In this document: one piece after another, positions 28,011-34,300 of the stretch
Layout: every line of letters starts with the position of its first letter
Position numbering within the stretch: position 1 is the stretch's first letter
DNA from: Ooceraea biroi
Taxonomy: Eukaryota; Arthropoda; Insecta; Hymenoptera; Formicidae
Direction: 5' to 3'
Assembly (NCBI RefSeq): GCF_003672135.1
Contig: NC_039509.1
Location: 5,394,001 to 5,458,000 of the forward strand
DNA: 64,000 nucleotides
The notes under the pieces: generated by a model
What the model saw: the letters and a program-made list of their open reading frames with translations, nothing else
Database searches by the model: none
Told to the model about the DNA's origin: nothing
Translations under genes and position numbers: made by a program

Positions 28011-31000
28011 CCAGTAACTTATGTAAATAGTAAAACCTCTTTATTATTAACTCAACCGGCATATACCAAATAATCATAACCTCGTGTTAACACTATTAAC
28101 TTGTGTTTTACTATTAGTAAGTAACGATTGTCATCAGTATGACAATCAGTATGACTCATAATTAATATTGGACGCCAATGCGTACTTTTGTGGCTTACGC
28201 ACAGCTATGCGTGCAATTATAGTATTCTTTTTCAATCCCTTATACATGGGATATTAATATTAAAATAATAATCACGTGTGCATTTTATTCAGCACGGAAT
28301 TCCAGGAGCTATAAATCGTGTGTCTTTTGATGATGACGAATGCACCTTGTATAATGATAATAAGACGATAACGAAGTACAGGGACATTTCGTTGTGCGCT
28401 TCGATTCTTCCAACTATGGTTTAATCCGCTCGGATAATCATGAAAAATCACCGACCTGCGCCACCGCGAGGCGCATGTATCTATACTGCTTCAATGCTTA
28501 TAGGATGTTTCACATTAAGAGTCTCTGTAGAGAACGAAACATAGTATAGAAAACGTTATTTTAGTACAGAAAAATGGCAATCAGATTTTCTTACATAATG
28601 ATTTTTCTCAATTATATTATTTCCCTATTTATATTCTTTTCTCAATTATGTCTTTTCTCTGTTATTAAGACGTTAAAGATCTGCAAGCTTTAATCTTGAA
28701 ATACAACAGCCTGTATCTGGTCAAGCAGTCGGGGACGATTAACATCCTCGACGTTTATCCCTCTTGCTACCCCATGATTCACGTTAGTAGTTTTTAATGT
28801 CGAGATGACAAATATGTCGCATTTGGCAATATTTATACGAACGGATCACACATCAAACAAAGGATTATCTTGCCCCTCGAGAAATATTGCTGTGGCCGTT
28901 TGTCACCGAGTTAACTTGCCATTAAAACGTACGATATTAAGTTACTTTTTCGGCCACTGAAAATTAAGAGAAGCAAGTAAAGGTGCCATACATTAAACGT
29001 GTCTTTTAATAATTAAATATTATATCTCGTGCGAAATATATCTATTTATTTTTTCAACGCTTTAAATGTAGGCAAAATGTGAAAATTACATTACGTAAAT
29101 TACATTTTTACTTTTTTCTTCATTTTCGTATTTTTATATACGAAAGTAAAACATTTTGTGTATTTGAATGTCACTTGAAATATATTTTTTATATTAGGTT
29201 TAGTTCGGAATTTTTAGATAATCGAACAATTCAAATAGTTCGGATCTTTTGGATCTGATAATGTAGTTTAAACAATTCAAATTGACTTCAGATTTCAAAA
29301 TGCTTGAAAATTATTATAGTTCAAATACAGGATGATTCTGAATCTCAAGGATAAGTTATTCGCATGTTGTATGCCTGAAGTGGAGGCTGGAGCCAGGACG
29401 AAACGGCAACATGAGAAACCGGACTCTACTTTGTACGTGAATGCATGCGCAAATACGTGTGCGAGTGCGTACGTGTGGTAGCCGAACTACCACTTGCTGT
29501 TTTACTGATTTCCATAGTGATAAAAGCGGGCTACTGCGATCTCGCATCTTGTCCGCGAAATTCTAATTGTTATAAGGGTATGTCTGAGCATTAATTTAAA
29601 GTGTCTCCTCGAATCAACGTTGAAATGACTTAGATGGAGCGCTTAATCCGAGAATTTCTTAAATTATAGGGAAAGAGAAGGAGGGAGAGAATAAACAAGT
29701 TTCATTAAAACTTGGGTGTGTCAATTTATGTGAAGAAAACTTGTTTCCTTGTTTTACCGTTATATCACCGCTAATCCTTCAACGAACACGCCACCTTCAT
29801 TAACTTAGCACCCCCATCATAAAAAAATTAATTCGAACACATCGCATAATTAGATGCTAATTAAATGCTAATTAGTTGCTCCAGTCCCGAATTTATTGCT
29901 TTTATGCACTCGCGTACTATGATATAAATTAACATCAAAGTTGAATATTAATTGACATTAAAATTATATGAATTTTTATAGATCTTAAATTGCCTTTTCT
30001 ACATTTTTCATTGCGCACCCTCAGAAAGGATTTCTGATAACAAGACGAAAAATATTCTTGACTAATTTAATCGTATTACAAGTATAAAAAATATGAAAAT
30101 AAAACAATTTTTAATTTAAATCAGTAATTTCTATTCTTATCTCTCGAATTAAATAAGATTGTCTCACTGTCTTGAGACAAGAGTAACATGTACAAATTTA
30201 TGCTTATATATTCTTGTATGTAGAATAATTTGATATTAGCGCCACTTTATAGTAGGCTTTGTCGATGTCGACGCATCATTTTCTCACAGTCGCTCGTCGA
30301 CTCGGCGCTTCTGTGTCCTTTATTCCGATAAAACGGCCAATATTTATGTGTTGCAATCGAAAATCGGGAAAGTGTTTCTGTCATTTACAATGAATAAGTG
30401 CAATACTCTACAGGAAATATTAAAAGATATGGAAATGTAAGTAAGTATATACAATATACTTACTTGAGAAATAAGATTCGAGATAAGACATTTCCATATC
30501 TTTTACTATTTCTTGTAGAGTATTGCACTTATTCATTGTAAATAACAGAAACACTTTCCCGATTTTCGATTGCAACACATAAATATTGGCCGTTTTGTGC
30601 AGATTCTACAACTTCTCTTACAAGAATAGAATAAGATGTCTTTTAGATCTCACAATATTCTTAAATCAAGAATATTTTGAACTTGCTACAAATTTGATTT
30701 TAAATCCTTCTGAGAAAATGAATGAGATAGCACCAAGATTATTTGAATCTAGATTTTCGAATTTTCTATTCAAGATTAAAATATGCTTCTTTTCAATAAT
30801 AAATATGATTGTCGATATAGCGATCTTATTTTATGATAGATTAAAGAGTAATAGCATTAAGTCCAGAAATCTTTTCTGTGGGTGCGGTGCTTTTTCTACT
30901 GTTTCCTCTTTATAAACGGATCACGGATGCTAGCTGTCCGTCCTTATACAGCACTAAAGTATACTTCACCCTATACGGTAATGTACCTTTTGTGGTGATG

Positions 31001-31321
31001 TCGCTTGAAAAAGGTAAAAAACACAAGTACAAATATAAGCACGAGCATATAACATTCGCGGCATAATAAATACCGTGCACGGTGACAGGACAATCCTTAC
31101 CTACTACCACCACGTGGCCGAAGACCTGATCGTTGGACACGTGGGAACAGTTCCAGCGGTGATGCCTGAACTGGTGCCGGCACTCGCGTAGACCCAGCGC
31201 GGCGCCCTCGCCCACTGCTGGCATCGCGTGCGGCGCTTTCCTGCACTGCTCGCGCTGACTTTTCGCCAATCCAGGGATGCGGCCGCAGACAGCCGCGCCA
31301 ACCACCACCGCACCGACCACC
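2037..31321 (-). CDS. Wnt7: Wnt7-class signalling protein gene, partial (four exons, N-terminal half)
   Basis: Wnt proteins are secreted, lipid-modified ligands that bind Frizzled receptors. Four minus-strand exons (31101-31321, 2445-2559, 2282-2353, 2037-2124) join with matching phases and canonical GT-AG borders into about 165 uninterrupted residues. They cover the Wnt region from just behind the signal peptide to the conserved LMNLHNN motif. Visible motifs in order: CGRIPGL, GEGAALGLREC, HHRWNCS, VFGH, GSREAAFTYAI, GWEWGGCSADV, FARRFLDARE, LMNLHNNKAGRK. Cysteines fall at Wnt-conserved positions, and there are two N-glycosylation sequons (NCS, NIT). The VFG..VGSREAAF and GGCSAD signatures are those of Wnt7, called Wnt2 in Drosophila. 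The signal-peptide exon must lie above 31321 and was not found. The exon with the acylated serine (CHGxSGSC) is expected below position 1. The first intron seen is about 28.5 kb and holds an odorant receptor gene and many transposons. Confidence 0.93.
2282..2353 (-). CDS. Wnt7: Wnt7 exon with WEWGGCSADV motif
   Basis: A 72-bp exon. Acceptor TTTGCAG is at 2354-2355 and donor GTACGT starts at 2281. It completes an arginine codon (AG+G), encodes TRKELPPNG followed by WEWGGCSADVTYGM, and ends with AG, the first two bases of the next arginine codon. WxWGGCSAD is highly specific to Wnts of the Wnt7 class. Confidence 0.94.
2445..2559 (-). CDS. Wnt7: Wnt7 exon with GSREAAFTYAI motif
   Basis: This 115-bp exon has its acceptor (TTTACAG) at 2560-2562 and donor (GTAGCT) at 2444. 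The first two bases, GT, complete the glycine codon opened by the exon at 31101, giving V-G-S-R-E-A-A-F exactly as in Wnt7. It encodes GSREAAFTYAI, an alanine-rich helix, and SRGNITACGCE with a second glycosylation sequon (NIT). It ends in phase 2 (AG). Confidence 0.94.
3455..3489. repeat. 11-bp tandem repeat
   Basis: The unit GCAAGATGCCG occurs two full times plus a diverged third copy. Confidence 0.85.
4993..5027. repeat. CT-rich simple repeat
   Basis: Pyrimidine tract, mostly CT. Confidence 0.8.
8546..9345. mobile_element. Foldback element of about 800 bp
   Basis: Two arms of about 290 bp (8546-8838 and 9053-9345) are inverted copies with few differences. Termini are TCACAACAAAATTACC and its complement. 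The spacer contains a TG/CG tract (8864-8917). No open frame of note. It lies directly behind the solitary OR exon, where the missing exons would be expected. Confidence 0.88.
8864..8917. repeat. TG/CG simple repeat
   Basis: Alternating purine-pyrimidine tract inside the spacer of the foldback element. Confidence 0.8.
9640..10660 (-). repeat. Duplicated block, copy 1: OR exon 1 with upstream region
   Basis: This block matches 14910-15915 at most positions with small indels. It includes the start of intron 1, exon 1 and about 0.8 kb before the ATG. A short GC-richer core (around 10340-10420; 15600-15690 in the other copy) around CTCGAGAAGCGATCTCAGTCGCG is especially similar. The upstream part may hold the OR promoter. 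Confidence 0.85.
9708..9851 (-). pseudogene. Solitary duplicated odorant receptor exon 1
   Basis: ATG at 9851 opens 48 codons ending at CAG|GTACAA, the same length, borders and motifs (RILLVRVGLWPY) as exon 1 at 14977-15120. It differs at eight residues. The reading frame and donor are intact, but no exon 2-9 homologue can be seen below 9708, where a foldback element (8546-9345) lies. Either a partial duplication or the remnant of a tandem OR gene whose rest was lost. Confidence 0.85.
10661..11689. other. AT-rich spacer between the two OR copies
   Basis: Very AT-rich DNA with runs of TAATA and no recognisable exon. A GC-richer island lies at about 11126-11220, for which I see no coding pattern. 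Confidence 0.6.
11606..11611 (-). promoter_or_regulatory. Possible polyadenylation signal of the odorant receptor gene
   Basis: AATAAA on the minus strand about 80 bases behind the stop codon. The region is very AT-rich, so chance occurrence is likely. Confidence 0.3.
11690..11770 (-). CDS. Odorant receptor exon 9 (stop codon)
   Basis: 81 bp after acceptor GTTACAG. LMSMSISYVMFL is the usual last-exon motif. The tail continues with RSTRSQQENTQEEL to TAA at 11692-11690, about ten residues longer than many family members. Confidence 0.9.
   Translation of the reverse strand, partial: LMSMSISYVMFLRSTRSQQENTQEEL
11690..15120 (-). CDS. Odorant receptor gene (7tm_6 family), nine exons, one phase break; nested in the Wnt7 intron
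   Basis: Insect odorant receptors are seven-helix ligand-gated channel subunits with inverted topology that work with Orco in sensory neurons. Nine exons are recognised: 14977-15120, 14333-14452, 13981-14098, 13260-13521, 12968-13088, 12435-12525, 12161-12306, 11849-11981 and 11690-11770. All have GT-AG borders. Together they give about 405 residues, normal for the family, with no internal stop inside any exon. Diagnostic motifs: RILL..VGLWPY near the N-terminus, RYDW, PLNESRP, VEYFVDQERY, SYRIE, HAVYLHRRAVE, GNYVGQ, NTEWYTAPLWLQ, AGGIF.ASLEGFAK and a final LMSMSISY. All junction phases match except exon 5 to 6, where canonical splicing leaves one base too many. It may be a very young pseudogene, use an unusual site there, or carry a sequencing error. 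The exon count suggests the ant nine-exon subfamily. Confidence 0.9.
11849..11981 (-). CDS. Odorant receptor exon 8
   Basis: 133 bp with acceptor TTAACAG and donor AAG|GTATGG. It encodes FNTEWYTAPLWLQK, then FIMQRS and TAGGIFDASLEGFAK, the classical C-terminal signature of the 7tm_6 odorant receptors. Phase 0 at the end. Confidence 0.95.
12161..12306 (-). CDS. Odorant receptor exon 7
   Basis: 146 bp with acceptor GTTCTAG and donor GTAAGT. It encodes a helix ending in LHLYYIYI followed by GNYVGQSIIDTS, the conserved NYVGQ region. Entry phase 0; it ends with two bases of a threonine codon. Confidence 0.92.
12435..12525 (-). CDS. Odorant receptor exon 6
   Basis: 91 bp with acceptor TTAAAG and donor GTAAGC. 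It reads NILTNSFATLYFILL then GVASTSFSVFH in the frame that fits the family. An in-frame TAA just before the acceptor fixes its start. A 160-bp palindromic element lies 40 bases upstream of the acceptor. Confidence 0.88.
12566..12725. mobile_element. Small palindromic element (MITE) in OR intron 5
   Basis: A GC-rich 160-bp insert in an AT-rich intron. It starts TTAACATGACTACCG and ends with the inverted form CGGTAGTCAACGTGTTAA, so both ends carry TTAA, as expected of elements that target TTAA. It lies just upstream of the exon 6 acceptor (12526), leaving 40 intron bases. Confidence 0.6.
12968..13088 (-). CDS. Odorant receptor exon 5
   Basis: 121 bp after acceptor TTACGTAG. It encodes SYRIE (the serine split over the junction) and HAVYLHRRAVEL, the intracellular loop of the family. 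The only GT usable as donor (TTG|GTATTG) gives phase 0, while exon 6 needs two leading bases. This is the single inconsistency in the gene. Confidence 0.85.
13260..13521 (-). CDS. Odorant receptor exon 4 (PLNESRP exon)
   Basis: 262 bp with acceptor ACTTCAG and donor AG|GTAAAT. Two membrane helices flank the extracellular loop PLNESRPLWLPIIVEYFVDQ, the most recognisable OR signature in the gene. Entry phase 1 and exit phase 2 match its neighbours. Confidence 0.94.
13768..13790. repeat. (GT)n microsatellite in OR intron 3
   Basis: About eleven uninterrupted GT units. Confidence 0.95.
13981..14098 (-). CDS. Odorant receptor exon 3
   Basis: 118 bp with acceptor GTCGCAG and donor GTAAGA. It encodes IKYIFNRVRYDW, a charged loop, and CNARFHTITFM. 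RYDW and the AR.HTI segment are standard in this family. It ends with one base of the next codon. Confidence 0.9.
14333..14452 (-). CDS. Odorant receptor exon 2
   Basis: 40 codons, phase 0 at both ends, with acceptor TTTTTCAG and donor GTATGT. It encodes a hydrophobic helix (KILMFVIINCIFIIKYN) in the position where family members have the second membrane helix. Identified by fit of phase, length and the closing IIKYN-like segment rather than by strong conservation. Confidence 0.8.
14910..15915 (-). repeat. Duplicated block, copy 2: OR exon 1 with upstream region
   Basis: Counterpart of 9640-10660 in the same orientation. Similarity stops near 15915, where a short palindromic insertion begins. 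Confidence 0.85.
14977..15120 (-). CDS. Odorant receptor exon 1 (start codon)
   Basis: It starts at ATG 15120 and runs 48 codons to a CAG|GTACGA donor, phase 0. It encodes MDFIGEQYYNLNRILL then the GLWPY motif typical of ant ORs, followed by the start of the first membrane helix. It is duplicated at 9708-9851. Confidence 0.92.
15916..16037. repeat. Short inverted-repeat insertion at the edge of the duplicated OR block
   Basis: TGCGGTAGCG at the left and CGCTACCGCG at the right enclose about 100 bases. It sits where similarity to the other OR block ends. Confidence 0.5.
16038..19450. other. Wnt7 intron, nothing recognised
   Basis: AT-rich DNA without exon signatures or long repeats. Only short random open frames. 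Confidence 0.6.
19451..19517. repeat. Perfect 15-bp inverted repeat hairpin
   Basis: ACGCAGTAGCATCTC and its exact complement enclose a 37-base loop that contains a smaller palindrome (GCAGCGCTGC). Could be a tiny MITE or a structured RNA. Confidence 0.7.
19722..20300. mobile_element. 579-bp near-perfect palindrome, copy 1
   Basis: Termini CAGGGTGGCCCATTT and its complement are flanked by TA. The two halves are complementary almost throughout, with a few tens of bases at the centre as loop. It has no coding capacity. TA target and CAGGGTG ends suggest a mariner-type foldback element. A second copy of the same length lies at 27201. Confidence 0.92.
20581..21538. other. Solitary transposon end followed by an unrecognised open region
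   Basis: TA-CAGGGTGTCTCAAAACCTCC at 20579 resembles the ends of mariner-type elements, but no matching right end was found. The stretch behind it holds the open frame described at 21078 and a (TTA)n tract near 21440. Confidence 0.4.
21078..21404 (+). other. Unrecognised AT-rich open frame with a splice-donor-like end
   Basis: About 109 codons are open after a TAA at 21075. The predicted peptide is rich in Lys, Asn and Ile (segments FINNITQEG, WRNNVAHPTTN) and runs into a GTAAGT at 21405. A different frame is open just before it (20900-21097). It could be an exon of a host gene or a decayed transposon gene broken by a frameshift. I recognise no family. Confidence 0.25.
21539..22260. mobile_element. 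Inverted-repeat element full of GAATATTC-like motifs
   Basis: Ends CCCATACAGCACAAAAT and ATTTTGTGCTGTATGGG are inverted copies, 722 bp apart. Inside, motifs like AGAATATTC recur many times in both directions, mainly in the outer 200 bp on each side, while the middle is less repetitive and more GC-rich. No target duplication could be fixed. Confidence 0.7.
22450..23210 (+). mobile_element. 761-bp mariner-like deletion derivative, copy A
   Basis: Flanked by TA. Ends are CAGGGTGTCCC and its complement, with 151-bp terminal inverted repeats (22450-22600, 23060-23210). Between them lie the remains of a transposase gene (22756-23023). Length is identical to copies at 39061, 44402 and 47378. It cannot make its own transposase and would depend on a complete relative elsewhere. 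Confidence 0.93.
22756..23023 (+). pseudogene. Transposase remnant: N-terminal HTH joined to C-terminal tail (copy A)
   Basis: ATG at 22756 starts MPKVFSNEEYIDIHFVYGF and NARAAVREYQRRFPNRRVP, matching the N-terminal helix-turn-helix of many arthropod mariner-like transposases (Pfam DUF4817, from memory). The frame stops at 22905. In another frame, DLKQRITNSV and ending in QGQHFEMRH, it resembles the last 45 residues of the same proteins. The whole catalytic core is missing, so the two ends were joined by one internal deletion near 22875. Confidence 0.8.
23211..24405. other. Wnt7 intron, nothing recognised
   Basis: No exon, repeat or RNA gene that I can support. Confidence 0.55.
24409..24599. 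mobile_element. Tourist-like MITE (PIF/Harbinger type)
   Basis: Terminal repeats GGGCGGATTCACACCTTGGC and the complement of GGGTGAATTCACACCTTGGC are flanked by TTA on both sides (24406-24408, 24600-24602). GGG ends and a TTA target are typical of PIF/Harbinger MITEs. The inverted arms are about 65 bp and rich in GCAGAAAAGCAGAA motifs. Confidence 0.82.
24603..27200. other. Wnt7 intron, no exon recognised
   Basis: Contains the GGCA-type tract at 25282-25394 and purine-rich DNA to about 25590. Open frames over the tract reflect the repeat, not a gene. Confidence 0.55.
25282..25394. repeat. Imperfect GGCA/GCAG tandem tract
   Basis: Repeated GGCAGGCA, GCGGGCAG and GCAGGTAG units, changing gradually along the tract. 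Confidence 0.85.
27201..27779. mobile_element. 579-bp near-perfect palindrome, copy 2
   Basis: Same length and nearly the same sequence as 19722-20300, with single changes in the terminal bases (CAGGATGG on the left, CCCTA on the right). Inserted at a TA-rich site and followed by (TA)n and more terminal fragments. Confidence 0.92.
27780..28008. repeat. (TA)n with two head-to-head terminal fragments of the 579-bp palindrome
   Basis: Order: (TA)n 27780-27813, right-end fragment 27814-27887, (TA)n, left-end fragment 27904-27974 in opposite direction, (TA)n to 28008. Each fragment is the outermost 72-74 bases of the palindrome. The entire block is itself an inverted repeat. Confidence 0.9.
28009..30015. 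other. Wnt7 intron, nothing recognised
   Basis: AT-rich, no exon pattern. A motif TACAGGATGATTCTGAA at 29334 looks like a lone transposon end but no partner was found. Confidence 0.5.
30016..30884. mobile_element. 869-bp inverted-end element, copy 1
   Basis: Ends CACCCTCAGAAAGGATTTCTG and the complement of CACCCACAGAAAAGATTTCTG form short terminal repeats. Nearly the same sequence occurs at 51806-52668 in the same orientation. The middle holds a 267-bp hairpin, and the right third is an open frame of about 100 codons in both copies. Class uncertain, as no target duplication could be identified. Copy 1 ends 216 bases from the Wnt7 exon. Confidence 0.8.
30330..30596. repeat. 267-bp hairpin inside the 869-bp element
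   Basis: Arms of about 110 bases (from AAAACGGCCAATATTTATG to its complement) with few mismatches, around a loop that itself contains a small palindrome near 30443-30465. Transcribed, it would form a long double-stranded RNA. Confidence 0.85.
30586..30915 (+). other. Open frame in the 869-bp element, function unknown
   Basis: About 100 codons are open in both copies (here and 52370-52696), without ATG. The copies differ mostly by amino-acid changes (for example L/P, M/I, R/G, D/A), which argues against selection on a protein. No family recognised. Confidence 0.2.
31101..31321 (-). CDS. Wnt7: Wnt7 exon with CGRIPGL and RWNCS motifs
   Basis: This 221-bp exon is bounded by an acceptor (TTTCAG) at 31322-31324 and a donor (GTAAGG) at 31100-31099. 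It begins with the last base of a split codon, has 73 full codons, and ends with the first G of a glycine codon. The peptide starts in a hydrophobic run (VVGAVVVGAA) that in Wnt7 follows the signal sequence, then CGRIPGL, four conserved cysteines and the RWNCS motif with its NCS glycosylation sequon. It is one of the most GC-rich pieces nearby. A copy of the 869-bp transposon family ends 216 bases from its donor side. Confidence 0.94.
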
Positions 31322-34300
31322 CTGAAACACAAATCGATCATTTAAAACCAAATAAAAGAGAGCACTTTGCTACATCTTTATAGAAACCGTTCCATTTTAA
31401 TGTATCCTTATTTTTTTATTGGCATTGTTCATGCGAAATTAAGAGAATAAAGCTACGCGAGAGTGCCAGAAAAGATGTCTTTCGTGTACGGAGACAATGA
31501 AAATATTAAGGATTGAAAAATAGGTGATAACAATATGATGGTAGTATTACGGACAAATTGAAACATTTGCGCTTCTGTATTTATACACTATGTAGACTGT
31601 ATAAATTTACAAGAATGTGTTGTTTGAATATTATTTACGTTATGTTAAAGATTTCATATAATTACACGAAAAAGATCTGGTCTGATAGAATGGCTCATAT
31701 TAAAGACTTCACGGTCATCCATCTTCGCCGTGTTCGTTTCGACATTTTGACGAGCGAGCCGCGCGGAACGATTAACAGGTGTTAAAAACGATCCGATGAC
31801 AAGTTTGAAACTTGATATCCTTAGCCACCTACTGGCCCATTACGTAATTTATGTCTCATAACGTAAGCGTCTTTTAACGCTTGGGTATTCTTGCAAGCTG
31901 TTCGTATATTAATGCTTCAATCTGAAAGAAAGATTATATACAGAAAAAAGGAGTACTCTAGATGCACTTAAAGAAGGTTCGTAAAATTGTACAGTGCATC
32001 CATCATCCCGAGAAAGATATAAATATACCTCTCATCGAACCCACTTATAATTCTGTTATTTCTTCCTGATCAGCAATGAAATATTACGGCGCTCCGAATA
32101 TCGGAGGTAAGTTATCAAGCTCTGGGGCCGAATCAGGAAAGAGGGGCAGCTGGCCACAGGGCGGGAGAAGGATTCATAGAGGGGAGGATATGAGGTAGGC
32201 AGGTTGAATTTCTGAGAAACATGAAATTGCGACGATTACGCTGCGTCCCCGAGGCGAGAGTTATTTGCATTGGAATGCATTACGCCGCTCTCGCGGTGGC
32301 CACCGAATCTCCCCATAACCACGTGGTGGGACAATCTACAGGGTGTCCCGACGACGAAAGAACGTGGGAAGAAGAAAAAGGGAGCGAAAACGAGCCGATC
32401 TGAAATCGCTCGGAGGGGTCCCACTCGTTCTCCCTCGTCTCGTCGTTTTCGCGAAGCATAAACGAAGAAGACTTTGACACGAGGGCGAATCCCCGTCGTC
32501 GCCCTCTCGAAGGCGTTTCGCGCGCACATTCGTAACTCCTGGTTGATGGAAGATGCAATCGCGATTGACGTGGAACGTCGTTTTTCACGTAATTGTGCCC
32601 GACGATACAGAACGATGAAAATGGATTCCTTGCAGTCCCACTTCCGCATTTAACTTCATCGAATGCGTTTAATGTTGTGTCGGATTTGCAGAAAAATCTG
32701 ACGATACGATTGCGAGAAGGTGAGTAGCATTAAATGTTAGCGGTTACCTTCCCTCGGCTAATTACGCGCTCGTTACGTCACTCGTTAGCCTTAATTAGAC
32801 ACGAGTTGCACCACTGCCAACGCCTCGAAGGCGTAATACGAACGAGCAGACGATTGCCATTACTCATTCGTCTTCATTGGTCATTACGTAATTAAGGTGC
32901 ACTTTATCACCATTACATTCGCATCGCCCGGTAGATCTCTTTGTGGCATTCTCGCCTTTTCACAAAAGGCAAATGAGAAATGACAAATACTGATTAATTT
33001 AATTTTTCCACGCATTCTAATACCTAGGTTTACGATATTAACGTGATAATCGAGTTACATCAAACTGAAAAACATTCTCTAAAATCGAGTTGTGTCTTGT
33101 TTTTATGCATACCGGTCAAGTATGAAGGAACAACGGATTCGCCTTCATTCGCTCGGCAGCGATCCACACGTAGTCATTAACGCGTAATGTATAACATTAC
33201 GTCTGTCTCATACGGGGCTTAATGGTGCGCTATTTGCAACACAAGGCACCGTAACACCGCTCGCCACCGACCGTTAAAGTCGCTGTCAGGACAGTTTCTG
33301 TTGTGCGCACCGCGCATCTTAATTCTTATAAATTGTCGTGAGACATGTCTTAACAATTCGACGGACTTTTTGCGCTAAAGATGACTACGTTTAAACATAG
33401 TTTTTTTTTATAAGAAAACCTTGTGTCAAAAGTGTAATTATCAAGTCATGACAACGCCTTCCTCGCTCGGCGAAGGCGTTTGATATTCTGCGTGTGTCGC
33501 GATTTCGACTTAATATTATCTCTCTCGTACCTCTATCGTGATCAAAGATCTGGAGTACGACTTATTATCGTGCTTAACTACCGTGATACGTGTTCTTGAT
33601 CACTTGACATTACCCGATTTTGCTCTAATGATGACTTTGACTAGACTAGAAAGCTACATAAATTTCAGAAAATTAATTTCGGAAACGTAGAGAGATCGAG
33701 GAAAATATTATTTTCGCGTCTGCAATATTCTGAGTAAGTAATGGATAAGTTACTCTTATCAATACCTTCGACAGCGTGCGTATACGAGACTGCACAATTC
33801 TGTATCTTTGGTTATAAAAAATTATATCAATCTATGCTAATAAAAAGAATGAGTTAAGTATCATTTACATAAGATACCCTTTCAAGAGTAATTTTCGAGT
33901 ATAAAATAATCGGATATTTTCGCACTTATATATTTGCCTATAGATAATATTATAATATAGATACGTAAATATATTGTATAATTAGTCAATATAATTTGCG
34001 CAAGAGCTAGTTTGTACACTAATGCTTCGATTTGGTTCGTTAGAAATTTCCTTGATTGTTCATTTCTTGATATGACAATTTATTTTTGCAACATTTAATC
34101 TTTACGTTTCGACTCGTGGTTTTCTTACAGAAAATTTTTTGACAGGATAAATCCATGCAGCTTTATTTGCGACCGTAACGTATGTAAACACTTAAGATAC
34201 AATTAAGATAAATGGATTAAAAGTAAAAACTTGGAGAAATCAGAATAACTGAAGAACAAAGTTATTATGTTAATGTTGTAACAATCGTAACGTAGTCATA

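Noticed and set aside
27633..28073. 146-codon open frame with YIYIYI runs
   Set aside because: It is a translation of the palindrome and the (TA)n tracts.
32336..32352. TA-CAGGGTGTCCCG motif resembling the end of the 761-bp elements
   Set aside because: The similarity stops after about 14 bases and no opposite end exists nearby.
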